Shown: positions 1 to 9,382, numbered from the stretch's first letter. The stretch: DNA of 64,000 nucleotides from Phenylobacterium sp. (GCA_020401865.1 JADCAS010000003.1:77000-140999), one strand, 5' to 3'. Made by a program: numbers and translations. Notes: a model not told the origin generated them from the letters alone.

Positions 1-395
1 TTCACCCCTCGCCGGATGGCGTGGGCGAACTGGCCCAGGCCGATGGAGGCGGAGTCGCCGTCGCCGGAGACGCCCAGGTAGATCAGCTCCCGGTTGGCCA
101 GGTTGGCGCCGGTCAGCACCGAGGGCATGCGCCCGTGGACGGTGTTGAAGCCGTGGGAATTGCCCAGGAAGTAGTCCGGGGTCTTGGATGAGCAGCCGAT
201 GCCGGACAGCTTGGCCACCCGGTGCGGCGGCAGGTCCAGTTCGTAGGCGGCCTGGATGATGGCGGCGGAAATCGAGTCATGGCCGCAGCCGGCGCAGAGG
301 GTCGAGACCGACCCTTCGTAGTCCCGTCGCAGGTAGCCCAGGCCGTTCGGGGCCAGGGCCGGGTGATGCAGCTTGGGCTTGGCGATGTAGGTCAT
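1..395 (-). CDS. korB: 2-oxoacid:ferredoxin oxidoreductase, beta subunit (partial, 3' end cut by window edge)
   Basis: This is the thiamine-diphosphate-binding subunit of a 2-oxoglutarate/2-oxoacid:ferredoxin oxidoreductase, which decarboxylates a 2-oxoacid to acyl-CoA and reduces a ferredoxin-type acceptor. About 131 residues are visible and the C-terminus lies beyond base 1. The N-terminal part contains the CAGCGHD cysteine motif, the GIGCSS motif and the GDGDSASIG segment of the ThDP/Mg site. The ATG at 395-393 overlaps the korA stop by 4 bp (ATGA), so the two subunits are translationally coupled. Substrate specificity (2-oxoglutarate or another 2-oxoacid) cannot be settled from sequence. 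The family assignment is firm. Confidence 0.9.
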   Translation of the reverse strand, partial: MTYIAKPKLHHPALAPNGLGYLRRDYEGSVSTLCAGCGHDSISAAIIQAAYELDLPPHRVAKLSGIGCSSKTPDYFLGNSHGFNTVHGRMPSVLTGANLANRELIYLGVSGDGDSASIGLGQFAHAIRRGV

Positions 396-2239
396 TCGGC
401 GGCCTCCCGGAGCGGGCGCGAGCCCGGCGGCTGGGTTGCATCCATCAGGCTGGTGATGGAGGAGACGATGAAGCGAGCGGTGATCGGCGTGCCGTCAAAG
501 TGCAGGATGGGGACCAGACGGTCTGGATCGCCGCCATTCTCCGCCATCAGCAGGGTGCGCAGCTGGGCGTCCCGGTTCTGTTCGACCACGAAGATCCGGT
601 CGTGCGAGGCGAGGAAGTCATCGACCTCGGAGGAGAAGGGAAAGGCCCGGATGCGAAGGGCGTCCAGGCGGCGTCCCTGCCGCTCGAAGAGGCCGAGCGC
701 CTCATGCATGGCCGGTCCCGTTGAGCCATAGTAGATCACACCGTCCCGTGTCGGCGTGCTGGCCGGACGCAGCTCCGGCGCCGGGACAAATGACTTGGCG
801 GTCTCGAACTTGCGCAGCAGGCGCTGCACGTTGTCGACATAGACCGAGCCCTCTTCCGAGTAACGGGCGTAGGGGTTGCGGGACGTGCCGCGGGTGAAAT
901 AGCCGCCCCGGGTCGGATGCACGCCGGGATAGGTCCGGTAGGGGATGCCGTCGCCTTCTACGTCGAGATAGCGGCCGAAGTCCCGCCCAGCCTCAAGCTC
1001 GTCGTGGGTCATGACCTTGCCGCGGTCCATCCGGCGGCTGTCGTCCCACTTGAAGGGCTCGGTCAGCCATTCATTCATACCCATGTCGAGGTCGAGCATG
1101 ACGAAGACCGTGGTCTGCAACCGGTCCGCCAGGTCGAAGGCCTGGGCTGCGAAGGTGAAGCACTCGCCCGGGTCCATGGGCAGGAGCATGGGGTGCTTGG
1201 TGTCGCCGTGGCTGGCGTAGGCGGCGCCGATGAGGTCCGCCTGCTGGGTGCGGGTCGGCATGCCGGTGGACGGGCCGCCGCGCTGGACATCGAAGATCAC
1301 CGCCGGAATCTCGGCGAAGTAGGACAGGCCGATGAACTCGGTCATCAGTGAGACGCCGGGCCCTGAGGTGCAGGTGAAGGCCCGCGCGCCGTTCCAGCCG
1401 GCGCCGATCACCATGCCGATGGAGGCGATCTCATCCTCGGCCTGGACGATGGCGAAGTTCGCCTTGCCGCTCTCGGGGTCAACCCGGAGCTCCTGACAAT
1501 AGCTGGTGAAGGCCTCGGCCAGGGAGGTTGAGGGGGTGATCGGGTACCAGGCGCAGACCGTGGCCCCGCCATAAACGGCCCCGAGGCCGGCGGCCTGGTT
1601 GCCCTCGATGAAGATCCGGTCGCCGACAGCGTCCGCCCGGCGGACCTGGAGGCCCAAGGGGGCCATGTTGTCCTTCACCCAGTCCCGGCCCATGTGCAGG
1701 GCGTCGTAGTTGGCCTTGATCAGGCGCTCGCGTCCTTCGAACTGCTCGGCGAGGAGCTGCTCGATGACCTCGATCTCGATGCCCAGCAGGGCGGCGAGGG
1801 CGCCGACATAGATGATGTTCTTGAACAGCTGGCGCTCGCGCGCGACCGTGTAGGCGGCGTTGCAGATAGCGGTCAGCGGCACGCCGATGACGTTGATGTC
1901 CGGCCGGAACTTCGACGGTGGCATCGGCTTGGTCGAGTCGTAGAACAGGTACCCGCCCGGCTCGATCTCGGCGACGTCCCTGTCCCAGGTCTGCGGGTTC
2001 ATCGCCACCATCATGTCGACGCCGCCGCGACGGCCGAGGTGGCCCTCGCCGGTGACGCGCACTTCGAACCAGGTGGGCAGTCCCTGGATGTTCGATGGGA
2101 AGATGTTCCGGACCGCCACCGGCACGCCCATCCGCAGGACAGCCTTGGCGAACATGGAGTTGGCGCTGGCAGAGCCGGAGCCGTTGACGTTGGCGAACTT
2201 GACGACGAAGTCGTTGATGGCGGCAAGGGGGGCGCTCAT
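392..2239 (-). CDS. korA: 2-oxoacid:ferredoxin oxidoreductase, fused gamma/alpha subunit
   Basis: This 615-residue protein fuses the gamma domain (about residues 10-190) to the pyrimidine-binding alpha domain (from about 207). The alpha domain opens with a glycine-rich GNQAAGLG segment and the YPITPS motif (232-237) that is diagnostic of OFOR alpha subunits. It would pair with KorB to oxidise a 2-oxoacid to its CoA ester in the cytoplasm. The gene sits between the flavoprotein at 2236-4074, whose stop it overlaps by 4 bp, and korB, which it also overlaps by 4 bp. This implies one tightly coupled operon read leftwards. The gamma-alpha fusion is the architecture common in aerobic bacteria. No pyruvate-specific delta subunit is encoded here. 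Confidence 0.92.
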   Translation of the reverse strand: MSAPLAAINDFVVKFANVNGSGSASANSMFAKAVLRMGVPVAVRNIFPSNIQGLPTWFEVRVTGEGHLGRRGGVDMMVAMNPQTWDRDVAEIEPGGYLFYDSTKPMPPSKFRPDINVIGVPLTAICNAAYTVARERQLFKNIIYVGALAALLGIEIEVIEQLLAEQFEGRERLIKANYDALHMGRDWVKDNMAPLGLQVRRADAVGDRIFIEGNQAAGLGAVYGGATVCAWYPITPSTSLAEAFTSYCQELRVDPESGKANFAIVQAEDEIASIGMVIGAGWNGARAFTCTSGPGVSLMTEFIGLSYFAEIPAVIFDVQRGGPSTGMPTRTQQADLIGAAYASHGDTKHPMLLPMDPGECFTFAAQAFDLADRLQTTVFVMLDLDMGMNEWLTEPFKWDDSRRMDRGKVMTHDELEAGRDFGRYLDVEGDGIPYRTYPGVHPTRGGYFTRGTSRNPYARYSEEGSVYVDNVQRLLRKFETAKSFVPAPELRPASTPTRDGVIYYGSTGPAMHEALGLFERQGRRLDALRIRAFPFSSEVDDFLASHDRIFVVEQNRDAQLRTLLMAENGGDPDRLVPILHFDGTPITARFIVSSITSLMDATQPPGSRPLREAAE

Positions 2240-4074
2240 GCGGCGCCTCCCATCTGGTCGGCGTGGGTCATCTCAAGAGTGAACCTCTGCATGTCCCAGG
2301 CCCCGGTGGGGCAGCGCTCGGCGCACAGGCCGCAGTGCAGGCAAACATCCTCGTCCTTCACCATGACCCGGCCGGTGGCCAGGGCGCCCGACACCAGGAG
2401 GTCCTGGTCGAGGTTGAGCGCCGGCGCCTTCAGGCGGGATCGGAGGTCCGCCTCCTCGCCATCCTCCGTGAAGGTGATGCAGTCGACGGGGCAGATGTCG
2501 ACGCAGGCGTCGCACTCGATGCAGAGATTGTCCGTGAAGACCGTCTGCACGTCGCAGTTCAGGCAGCGCTGGGCCTCGGCGTAGCCCAGCCGGGAATCGA
2601 AGCCGAGCTCGACCTCGACCCGGACGTTCTTCAGCGCCTCGGCCTTGTCGAGCATGGGCACGCGGTGCCGGTGCTCGAGGGAGATGTCGTTGTCGTAGCT
2701 CCACTCATGGATGCCCATCTTCTGGGAGACCAGGGAGAAGCCGGGGGGCGGACGGTCATGGACGTCCTCGCCCATGCAGTGGCGGTGGATGGAGACCGCC
2801 GCATCATGGCCGTGGGCCACGGCCCAGATGATGTTCTTCGGGCCAAAGGCGGCGTCGCCGCCGAAGAAGACCCCCTTGCGGGTGGATTCGAAGGTGACCG
2901 GGTCGACCTGGGGCATGTCCCAGCGGTCGAACTCCAGGCCGATGTCGCGCTCGATCCAGGGGAAGGCGTTCTCCTGCCCGACGGCGACCAGGACGTCGTC
3001 GCATTCGTGATGCTCGTCGGGCTCGCCGGAGGGCACCAGGTTGCGGCGGCCTTTCTCATCGTATTCCGCCCGGACGATCTCGAAGGTCACGCCGGTGAGC
3101 CGCCCGTTCTCGTGAGTGAAGGCCTTGGGCACGCGATAGTTGAGGATCGGGATGTCCTCGTGGATCGCGTCCTCCTTCTCCCAGGGGCTCGCCTTCATCT
3201 CCTCGAAGCCGGAGCGGACGACGACCTTGACCTCCTGGCCGCCGAGGCGGCGCGAGGTGCGGCAGCAGTCCATGGCGGTGTTGCCGCCGCCCAGGACGAT
3301 GACCCGGCGACCAATCTTCTCGATGTGGCCGAAGGACACGCTCGACAGCCAGTCGATGCCGATGTGGACGTTGGCCGCGGCCTCCTTGCGGCCGGGGATG
3401 TCGAGGTCACGGCCGCGCGGCGCGCCGGAACCGATGAACACGGCGTCGTAGCCCTCGGCGAGCAAGCCCTTGAGGCTCTCGATCCTCTGGCCGAGGCGAA
3501 GGTCTACACCGCCCAGGCGGGTGACATAGCCGACCTCCTCATCGATCACTTCCTCCGGCAGGCGGAAGCGGGGGATCTGGCTGCGGATCATGCCGCCGGA
3601 CCGGGGCTCGCCGTCGAAGAGGACCAATTCGTAACCCAGGGGCGCCAGATCCCGGGCGACCGTGAGCGAGGCCGGGCCTGCGCCGACCAGGGCCACGCGC
3701 TTGCCGTTTCGTTTGGCGGCGACAGGCGGCATCAGGGGGCCGACATCCGACTTGTTGTCCGCGGCCACGCGCTTCAGCCGGCAGATGGCGACGGGCTCCT
3801 CCTCCACCCGGCCGCGCCGGCAGGCGGGCTCGCAGGGGCGGTCGCAAGTGCGGCCGAGAACGCCTGGAAAGACGTTCGACTTCCAGTTGATCATGTAGGC
3901 GTCATCGTACCGGCCATCGGCGATCAGGCGGATGTATTCCGGTACAGGCGTGTGGGCCGGGCAGGCCCACTGGCAGTCGACCACCTTGTGATAGTAGTCG
4001 GGACCCTCGGTACGCGTTGGTTGCAAGACCCGTTTCCTCCCAGGTCGCCCGGGCGGCGCGGCCCGGTCCTTCAT
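2236..4074 (-). CDS. FAD/NAD(P)-binding oxidoreductase, GltD-like, with C-terminal double 4Fe-4S domain
   Basis: This 612-residue protein has three visible parts. An N-terminal cysteine region (CQWACP at 34-39, CDRPCEPAC at 77-85) resembles the 4Fe-4S entry domain of GltD and dihydropyrimidine dehydrogenase. The central flavin/pyridine-nucleotide fold has GAGPAS at 131-136 for FAD and GGGNTA at 262-267 for NAD(P). A C-terminal bacterial-ferredoxin domain has Cys518/521/524/528 and Cys578/581/584/588, preceded by Cys504 and Cys507. As the first gene of the korAB operon it is a good candidate for the electron-transfer partner that links the OFOR to NAD(P). That role is inferred from context. 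Glutamate synthase small subunit is an unlikely alternative, because no large subunit is nearby and the C-terminal domain is extra. Confidence 0.85.
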   Translation of the reverse strand: MKDRAAPPGRPGRKRVLQPTRTEGPDYYHKVVDCQWACPAHTPVPEYIRLIADGRYDDAYMINWKSNVFPGVLGRTCDRPCEPACRRGRVEEEPVAICRLKRVAADNKSDVGPLMPPVAAKRNGKRVALVGAGPASLTVARDLAPLGYELVLFDGEPRSGGMIRSQIPRFRLPEEVIDEEVGYVTRLGGVDLRLGQRIESLKGLLAEGYDAVFIGSGAPRGRDLDIPGRKEAAANVHIGIDWLSSVSFGHIEKIGRRVIVLGGGNTAMDCCRTSRRLGGQEVKVVVRSGFEEMKASPWEKEDAIHEDIPILNYRVPKAFTHENGRLTGVTFEIVRAEYDEKGRRNLVPSGEPDEHHECDDVLVAVGQENAFPWIERDIGLEFDRWDMPQVDPVTFESTRKGVFFGGDAAFGPKNIIWAVAHGHDAAVSIHRHCMGEDVHDRPPPGFSLVSQKMGIHEWSYDNDISLEHRHRVPMLDKAEALKNVRVEVELGFDSRLGYAEAQRCLNCDVQTVFTDNLCIECDACVDICPVDCITFTEDGEEADLRSRLKAPALNLDQDLLVSGALATGRVMVKDEDVCLHCGLCAERCPTGAWDMQRFTLEMTHADQMGGAA

Positions 4075-4230
4075 AGGAACACAAGCCTGCGCCGGCCCTC
4101 TCTTTGGGCGCTGAGTCCATTCTTAAGGTCGGACGGCGGGCAAGACCAGATGTCATGCCGCCCTGAGGGAAAATTCCAAGCCTGTTCAAGAGTGCGTGAG
4201 AGTCCAGGACCGGCTCTTGGCGGCGAAAGA

Positions 4231-4245
4231 TTAACGCGTCTTAAC
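4231..4245 (+). promoter_or_regulatory. TTAAC direct repeat, near-match to a CtrA site
   Basis: Two TTAAC pentamers lie 10 bases apart, about 30-45 bases before the small gene at 4276. The Caulobacter CtrA consensus is TTAA-N7-TTAA, and here the spacer is N6, one base short. It may be a weak or variant site, or chance in an otherwise GC-rich context. Confidence 0.25.
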
Positions 4246-4275
4246 TTTGGGCGTCCATCCGCTTGGGAGATTGTC

Positions 4276-4434
4276 ATGAACTATCGTCCCTGGTTCGCAC
4301 CCCTTGAGACCGAAGATGAAGACGCCGCCTTCGGTGAGCGGGAGATCGAGTCCTGCGCCGACTTCGAAGCCGTCAACCTGCGACGGGCGGCGATTGAAAA
4401 TGCGGAAGCCCTGAGGCTCGCCCGAGCCCTCTGA
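4276..4434 (+). CDS. small acidic hypothetical protein, 52 aa
   Basis: This short reading frame begins at an ATG preceded by GGGAGA with about five bases spacing, which is a good ribosome binding site. The product is acidic in its first half (a TEDEDAAFGEREIE stretch) and helical and basic towards the end (NLRRAAIENAEALRLARAL). It has one cysteine, no signal peptide and no membrane segment. It stands alone between the kor operon, read away from it, and the aldo/keto reductase. A TTAAC repeat lies upstream and a GC hairpin downstream. I do not recognise a family. The case for it being real rests on the ribosome binding site, the clean intergenic placement and a protein-like composition. Confidence 0.5.
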   Translation: MNYRPWFAPLETEDEDAAFGEREIESCADFEAVNLRRAAIENAEALRLARAL

Positions 4435-4448
4435 GCTGCGGAGAGGAA

Positions 4449-4463
4449 GGGGGCGATGCCCCT
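4449..4463 (+). terminator. GC-rich hairpin after the small gene
   Basis: A GGGGC-GAT-GCCCC hairpin (4450-4462) with an extra G-T closing pair lies 15 bases after the stop of the 52-residue protein. There is no T-run after it, so it may be only a transcript-end stabilising hairpin. Confidence 0.3.
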
Positions 4464-4564
4464 CCGCTCCCCAAGACTCAGGTGTTGCGCGAATGCTGTA
4501 AGCGCTGGCGCGCCTTATCCGCCTGACCTAGGTTTCGAGGGTCAGAGCGGTGCGGGAGGACGCC

Positions 4565-5500
4565 ATGCAACTTCGTAGGCTGGGGAACAGCGGGCTCAAG
4601 GTCAGCGTAATCGGGCTCGGCTGCAACAACTTCGGCATGCGGATCGACCAGGCCCAGACGCGCATGGTGGTCGACGCCGCCCTCGACTGCGGGGTCAACT
4701 TCTTTGACACGGCCGATATCTACGGCGCCTCCAAGTCCGAGGTCTTCCTGGGCGAGGCGCTGAAGGGCAAGCGGGACAAGGCGGTCCTGGCCACCAAGTT
4801 CGCCAACCCTATGGGCGAGGGCGAGTACCTGCGGGGCGGCGCCCGGCGCTACATCGTCAAGGCGGTGGAGGACAGCCTCAAGCGCCTGCATACGGACCAC
4901 ATCGACCTCTACCAGATGCACGTGCCGGATGCCGATACGCCCATCGAGGAGACCCTGCGCGCCCTCGACGATCTCGTCCGGGCCGGCAAGGTGCTCTATA
5001 TCGGCAACTCCAACTTCACCGGCTGGCAGATCGCCGACGCGGACTGGACCTCCCGCTCCCAGGGCCTGGAGCGCTTCGTGTCGGCCCAGAACAACTTCAG
5101 CCTGCTGGAGCGCGGCGTGGAGAGCGAGGTCCTGCCGGCCTGCGAGCGCTTCGGCCTGGGCCTCCTGCCCTATTTTCCGCTCGCCAGCGGCTTCCTGACC
5201 GGCAAGTACCGGCGCGGGGAATCCCCGCGCCAGGGCACACGGCTTGCGGCCTGGGGCAAGCGCGGCGCCGCCGCCCTGAGCGAGAGGAATTTCGACCGGC
5301 TCGAAGCCCTCGAGCAATGGGCGGAACAGCGCGGCCGGCGAATCCTCGACCTAGCCTTCGCCTGGCTGCTCGGTCACCGCGCCGTCAGCTCGGTCATCGC
5401 CGGGGCGACCAGCCCGGAGCAGGTCCAGGCCAACGCCAGGTGTGCGGAGTGGATCCTCACGCCGGAGGAGGTGGAAGAGGTCCGGGCCCTGCTCGCATGA
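4565..5500 (+). CDS. aldo/keto reductase
   Basis: This is a 311-residue NADPH-dependent aldo/keto reductase of the Tas/YghZ-like type, reducing aldehydes or ketones in the cytosol. The catalytic tetrad is visible as Asp48 and Tyr53 (DTADIYG), Lys78 (ATKF) and His119 (YQMH). A nucleotide-binding SVIAGATSPEQV stretch near the C-terminus contacts cofactor in the family. The ATG at 4565 is chosen over an in-frame GTG at 4550 because GGGAGGA lies 4 bases before it. The stop overlaps the start of the downstream serine hydrolase (ATGA), so the two are probably cotranscribed. The substrate is unknown. Confidence 0.9.
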   Translation: MQLRRLGNSGLKVSVIGLGCNNFGMRIDQAQTRMVVDAALDCGVNFFDTADIYGASKSEVFLGEALKGKRDKAVLATKFANPMGEGEYLRGGARRYIVKAVEDSLKRLHTDHIDLYQMHVPDADTPIEETLRALDDLVRAGKVLYIGNSNFTGWQIADADWTSRSQGLERFVSAQNNFSLLERGVESEVLPACERFGLGLLPYFPLASGFLTGKYRRGESPRQGTRLAAWGKRGAAALSERNFDRLEALEQWAEQRGRRILDLAFAWLLGHRAVSSVIAGATSPEQVQANARCAEWILTPEEVEEVRALLA

Positions 5501-6531
5501 CCAGCGCCATCCTCCCGCCCCTGCCGGTCCAACCGCCCGGCGTCGACTGGCCGACCCTGAGCTGGAGCCGCGGCCCCCTCCCCCCGTCAGTGGACGCCGA
5601 GCGTCTGGCCCGGCTGATCGATCGCGGCTTCACGGACTTCGAGGAGACCCACGCCGTCGTGGTGGTCCAGGGCGGCCGCCTCGTGCTCGACCGCTATGGT
5701 CCCGCCCATGGGCCGGGGGCGACATGCCTGTCCTGGTCCATGGCCAAGAGCATCACCCACGCCCTTGTAGGGATCGCGGTGGGCGACGGGCTCCTGGATA
5801 TCATGGCGCCTGCACCGGTCCCGGAGTGGCGTTCACCCGGGGACCCCAGGGGCGCCATCACGACGGACCAGCTGCTGCGGATGTCCAGCGGACTGAGGTT
5901 TTCGGAGGTCTACGAGCCCGACAAGCCCTCGGACACCATCGAGATGATGTGGGGGTCGGGAAAGGCGGACGTGGCGCACTATGCGGCCAGCCAGCCCCTG
6001 GACCACCCGCCGGGGACCTTCTTCAGCTATTCGTCGGGTACGACCAACATCATTTGCCGGATCCTGGCGGACGTGACGGGACTGCGGGGCGAGGCCTTCG
6101 CCGCCTTCATGAGGGAGCGGTTGTTCGAACCTCTCGGCATGCGCACCCCGGTTCCGAAGTTCGATCCGGCGGGAACCTTCATCGGGTCCTCCTTCTGCTT
6201 CGCCAGCGGTCAGGATTTCGCACGCTTCGGACTGCTCTATCTCCGGGACGGGGTCTGGAATGGCCGCCGCCTGTTACCGGAGGGCTGGGTCGACTACGCC
6301 CGGACCCAGACCTTCCAGCAGGCCGGCGTCACGGATGATCCCTACGGCGCCCACTGGTGGCTGGGCCTGGGCGGCGAGGGATCCTTCTCCGCCAACGGAC
6401 ACGAAGGCCAGTTCACCCTCCTTGCCCCGGACCTTGACCTGATCATCGTGCGGCATGGCCGGACGGGCGCAGCCCTCAAGGACGCGCTCAAGGTCTGGAT
6501 GGGCGAGATGGCGGCGGCCTTCCGGACCTGA
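5497..6531 (+). CDS. serine hydrolase, class C beta-lactamase family
   Basis: This 344-residue protein belongs to the beta-lactamase/esterase/DD-peptidase superfamily. The SxxK motif is Ser81-Met-Ala-Lys84. The second motif position reads Tyr178-Ser-Ser where YxN is usual, and a GHEG segment near residue 306 replaces the KTG box, as in esterase-like members. No signal peptide is visible, which favours a cytoplasmic esterase over a true beta-lactamase. It starts inside the stop of the aldo/keto reductase, implying coupled translation. It may hydrolyse an ester or lactone processed with that reductase, but this is guesswork. Confidence 0.85.
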   Translation: MTSAILPPLPVQPPGVDWPTLSWSRGPLPPSVDAERLARLIDRGFTDFEETHAVVVVQGGRLVLDRYGPAHGPGATCLSWSMAKSITHALVGIAVGDGLLDIMAPAPVPEWRSPGDPRGAITTDQLLRMSSGLRFSEVYEPDKPSDTIEMMWGSGKADVAHYAASQPLDHPPGTFFSYSSGTTNIICRILADVTGLRGEAFAAFMRERLFEPLGMRTPVPKFDPAGTFIGSSFCFASGQDFARFGLLYLRDGVWNGRRLLPEGWVDYARTQTFQQAGVTDDPYGAHWWLGLGGEGSFSANGHEGQFTLLAPDLDLIIVRHGRTGAALKDALKVWMGEMAAAFRT

Positions 6532-6613
6532 GCATAAGTGCGGCGCCCTCTGGACAGAGGCTCCGAGCGGAGGCAGCTTCACGCTAGGGAAGCATAAGCC
6601 GGGAGGTCCAGGC

Positions 6614-7105
6614 ATGGCGAAGTTCGAGGTCAATGGACGAAGTGTCCAGAACCGGGGGCCCGACGACGCCCCTCTGCTGTGGGTCCTGCGCGACGAACTG
6701 GGCCTGACCGGGACCAAGTTCGGCTGCGGTGTCGGCCAGTGCGGAGCCTGCACGGTGCACGTGGATGGCCAGGCCATCCGCTCCTGCCTGACGCCGGTGA
6801 GCGCCATCGACGGCATGAAGGTGACCACAATCGAGGGCCTGGGCGCCGGCGGGGTCCACCCGGTTCAGGCGGCCTGGGTTGAGGCTCAGGCGCCCCAGTG
6901 CGGTTACTGCCAGTCTGGCCAGATCATGCAAGCTGCGGCCCTCCTGGCGGCCAATCCCAATCCCACCGACGCCGAGATCGAGGCGGCCATGGACGGCAAC
7001 CTCTGCCGCTGCATGGCCTATGTCCGGATCCGGAAGGCCGTGAAGCTGGCGGCGGGCCGCGGACCGCGGCGCACGGGAACCCGCAAGGCGGAGGTCCGCT
7101 CATGA
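6614..7105 (+). CDS. (2Fe-2S)-binding subunit of a molybdenum hydroxylase (IorA type), copy 1
   Basis: This 163-residue small subunit passes electrons from the molybdenum centre. The plant-ferredoxin-like cluster is bound by Cys38, Cys43, Cys46 and Cys58 ([14 protein letters not shown]), and the second cluster by Cys96, Cys99, Cys131 and Cys133 (QCGYC, LCRC). The ATG at 6614 follows GGGAGG by seven bases. It overlaps the large subunit by 4 bp. The two-subunit layout without an FAD subunit matches isoquinoline 1-oxidoreductase or aldehyde oxidoreductase-like enzymes, which pass electrons to a cytochrome or the quinone pool. The substrate cannot be read from sequence. Confidence 0.92.
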   Translation: MAKFEVNGRSVQNRGPDDAPLLWVLRDELGLTGTKFGCGVGQCGACTVHVDGQAIRSCLTPVSAIDGMKVTTIEGLGAGGVHPVQAAWVEAQAPQCGYCQSGQIMQAAALLAANPNPTDAEIEAAMDGNLCRCMAYVRIRKAVKLAAGRGPRRTGTRKAEVRS

Positions 7106-9372
7106 ACCGCCCCCTGATCCCCGATCCCAGCCGCCGCCGATTCCTGATTGCAGCGGGCGCCGCAGGTGCGGCCTTCGGCTTTGCCGCCTCCGCCGAGGCG
7201 GCCGTTTCAATGGGTCCCTATTCCGGCGCCCCCGCTTTCGAGCCCAGCCTTTGGTACAGCATCGACGCCCAGGGGGTTGTGACCGTCAATGTGGTCCGCG
7301 CCGAGATGGGACAGCACGTGGGCACCGCCCTGGCCCGCATTGTCGCCGATGAGCTCGAGGCCGACTGGGACAAGGTTCGTATCATCCACGTGGACACCGA
7401 TCCCAAGTGGGGCCTGATGGTCACCGGCGGGTCCTGGTCCGTCTGGCAGAGTTACCCCTTCCTGAGCCAAGCTGGCGCCGCCGGGCGGATCGCCCTTATC
7501 GAAGCCGGGGCCAAGATGCTCGGCGCGCCGGCGTCGGCCTGCATCGCCCGGAAGGGCAAGGTCTTCGCCGGCAAGCGTGCGGTCAGCTATGGCGACATCG
7601 TCGCCAAGGGCGGGCTGCGCACGGGCTTCACAGACAAGGAACTGGCCGCCCTGCCGATCAAGCCGGCCTCCGAGCGCCGGCTGATCGGCGGCGAGTTCCA
7701 GGCCCGCGACATCCCGGCCAAGACCAATGGCTCGGCCATGTTCGGGATCGACGCGAAGATCGCCGGGATGATCTACGCCCGGCCGGTGCTGCCGCCGACC
7801 CGCAATGAGTCCAAGGTCGTCGCGGTGGACGAGTCAGGCGCGAAGGGGATCCCCGGATATCTGGGCCACCTGGTGCTCGACGATCCGTCGGGAACAGTTC
7901 CCGGCTGGGTCCTGGCCCTCGGCGACAGCTTCATCGCCGCTGACCGCGCCGTCCGCGCCCTGAAGGTTGCCTGGGAGAACGGCCCGACGGCGAAGGTCTC
8001 GGACGCCGACCTGGAGGCCCGGGCGAGGGCGCTGATCGCCGACGAAGCCGCCGGCTCCCTGGTGGTCGCCGATCCCGGCGTCGAGGCGGCCTTCGCCTCG
8101 GCGAAGCAGAAAGTCGAGGTGGAGTATACGACGGACGCCGCCCTGCACTTCCAGATGGAGCCGCTGAACGCCCTGGCCTTCGAGCGCAACGGCGTGTTCG
8201 AGATCCATACGGGCAACCAGTGGCAGTCTCTGATCCTGCCGACCCTGGCCAAGGCTCTCGGGCGGCCCGAGACCAGCATCGTTCTGAAGACCTACCTGCT
8301 CGGCGGCGGTTTCGGCCGCCGACTGAACGGGGACTACGCCGTGCCCGCCGCCCTGGCGGCCAAGGCCCTGGGCAAGCCCGTCAAGCTGGTCTTCACCCGA
8401 GAGGACGACACCCTCTTCGACAGTTTCCGCTCGCCCTCGGTGCAGAGAGTGCGGATGGCGTTTGGCGAGGGCGGACGCGTGACCGCCATGGACCACGCCG
8501 CCGCCGCCGGCTGGCCGACGGAGGTGATGGCGCCCTTCTTCATGCCCAAGGGCGCAAACGACCGGCCCTTCGATCCCTTCGCGATCAATGGCGCCAACCA
8601 CTGGTACAGCGTCGGCGCCCACCGGGTGCGGGCCCTGTCCAACGACCTCGCCAACCGCGCCTTCCGACCAGGCTGGCTGCGCTCGGTGGGTCCCGGCTGG
8701 ACCAACTGGGCCGTGGAAAGCGCCATGGACGAAGCGGCCCACGCCACCGGCCAGGACCCGCTGGCCTTCCGCATGAGGATGCTGGATGGGACCGGTCGTA
8801 ACGGCGGGTCCGCACCCAACGCCGTCGGCGGGGCCAAGCGGCAGGCCGCTGTGCTTTCCAGGGTCGCGAAGGCTGCCGGGTGGGGCGGTAAGCTCCCTGC
8901 AGACGTTGGCCTGGGTCTCGCCACCACGTTTGGCCAGGAGCGGGACATGCCCACCTGGACGGCCTGCGCCGCCCGGGTCCGGGTCGATCGCAAGACCGGC
9001 GCGGTCCAGGTCGAGAAGTTGCACCTGGTGGTGGACGCCGGCGCCATCATCCACCCTGACGGCGCTCTTGCCCAGATGGAGGGCGCCGCCCTCTGGGGCC
9101 TGAGCCTGGCCCTGCACGAAGGCGCGACCTTCCGGGATGGCCAGATCCAGGAAACCAATCTGGGCGCCTACACGCCCCTGCGGATGAGCGACGTCCCTGA
9201 CCTCAGGATCGAGTTCGTGGACAGCGACCATGCACCTGTGGGGCTTGGGGAGCCTGCGACCACCGTGGTGGCGCCCGCCATCGGTAACGCCATCTTCAGC
9301 GCCGTGGGCGCCCGTGTCCGACGCCTTCCGATCCGGCCGGACGCGGTGCTGTCGGCGCTGAAGACCGCCTGA
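7102..9372 (+). CDS. xanthine dehydrogenase family molybdopterin-binding subunit (IorB type), copy 1
   Basis: This 756-residue catalytic subunit binds molybdopterin cytosine dinucleotide and hydroxylates heterocycles or oxidises aldehydes using water. The N-terminus carries a twin-arginine signal ([13 protein letters not shown] at 10-22), so the folded enzyme is probably exported to the periplasm with its 2Fe-2S partner. A GGGFGRR motif contacts the cofactor. Near the C-terminus a GLGEP segment holds the expected catalytic glutamate. It is coupled to the small subunit by an ATGA overlap and ends 10 bases from the convergent WYL regulator. No cytochrome c subunit or dedicated maturation gene is adjacent. 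Confidence 0.92.
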   Translation: MNRPLIPDPSRRRFLIAAGAAGAAFGFAASAEAAVSMGPYSGAPAFEPSLWYSIDAQGVVTVNVVRAEMGQHVGTALARIVADELEADWDKVRIIHVDTDPKWGLMVTGGSWSVWQSYPFLSQAGAAGRIALIEAGAKMLGAPASACIARKGKVFAGKRAVSYGDIVAKGGLRTGFTDKELAALPIKPASERRLIGGEFQARDIPAKTNGSAMFGIDAKIAGMIYARPVLPPTRNESKVVAVDESGAKGIPGYLGHLVLDDPSGTVPGWVLALGDSFIAADRAVRALKVAWENGPTAKVSDADLEARARALIADEAAGSLVVADPGVEAAFASAKQKVEVEYTTDAALHFQMEPLNALAFERNGVFEIHTGNQWQSLILPTLAKALGRPETSIVLKTYLLGGGFGRRLNGDYAVPAALAAKALGKPVKLVFTREDDTLFDSFRSPSVQRVRMAFGEGGRVTAMDHAAAAGWPTEVMAPFFMPKGANDRPFDPFAINGANHWYSVGAHRVRALSNDLANRAFRPGWLRSVGPGWTNWAVESAMDEAAHATGQDPLAFRMRMLDGTGRNGGSAPNAVGGAKRQAAVLSRVAKAAGWGGKLPADVGLGLATTFGQERDMPTWTACAARVRVDRKTGAVQVEKLHLVVDAGAIIHPDGALAQMEGAALWGLSLALHEGATFRDGQIQETNLGAYTPLRMSDVPDLRIEFVDSDHAPVGLGEPATTVVAPAIGNAIFSAVGARVRRLPIRPDAVLSALKTA

Positions 9373-9382
9373 TGAGAGACCG

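Noticed and set aside
4231-4245. A definite CtrA binding site
   Set aside because: The spacer between TTAA half-sites is N6 rather than the required N7, so it is kept only as a low-confidence near-match.
2263-4434. A 723-codon open frame on the plus strand across the flavoprotein gene
   Set aside because: It is antisense to a gene with full FAD, NAD and 4Fe-4S motifs, and its translation is low-complexity Gly/Ala/Asp/Val. Only its last 53 codons (from 4276) look like a separate real gene.
4478-5317. A 279-codon minus-strand open frame opposite the aldo/keto reductase
   Set aside because: The plus strand carries the complete catalytic tetrad, while this frame has no recognisable domain.
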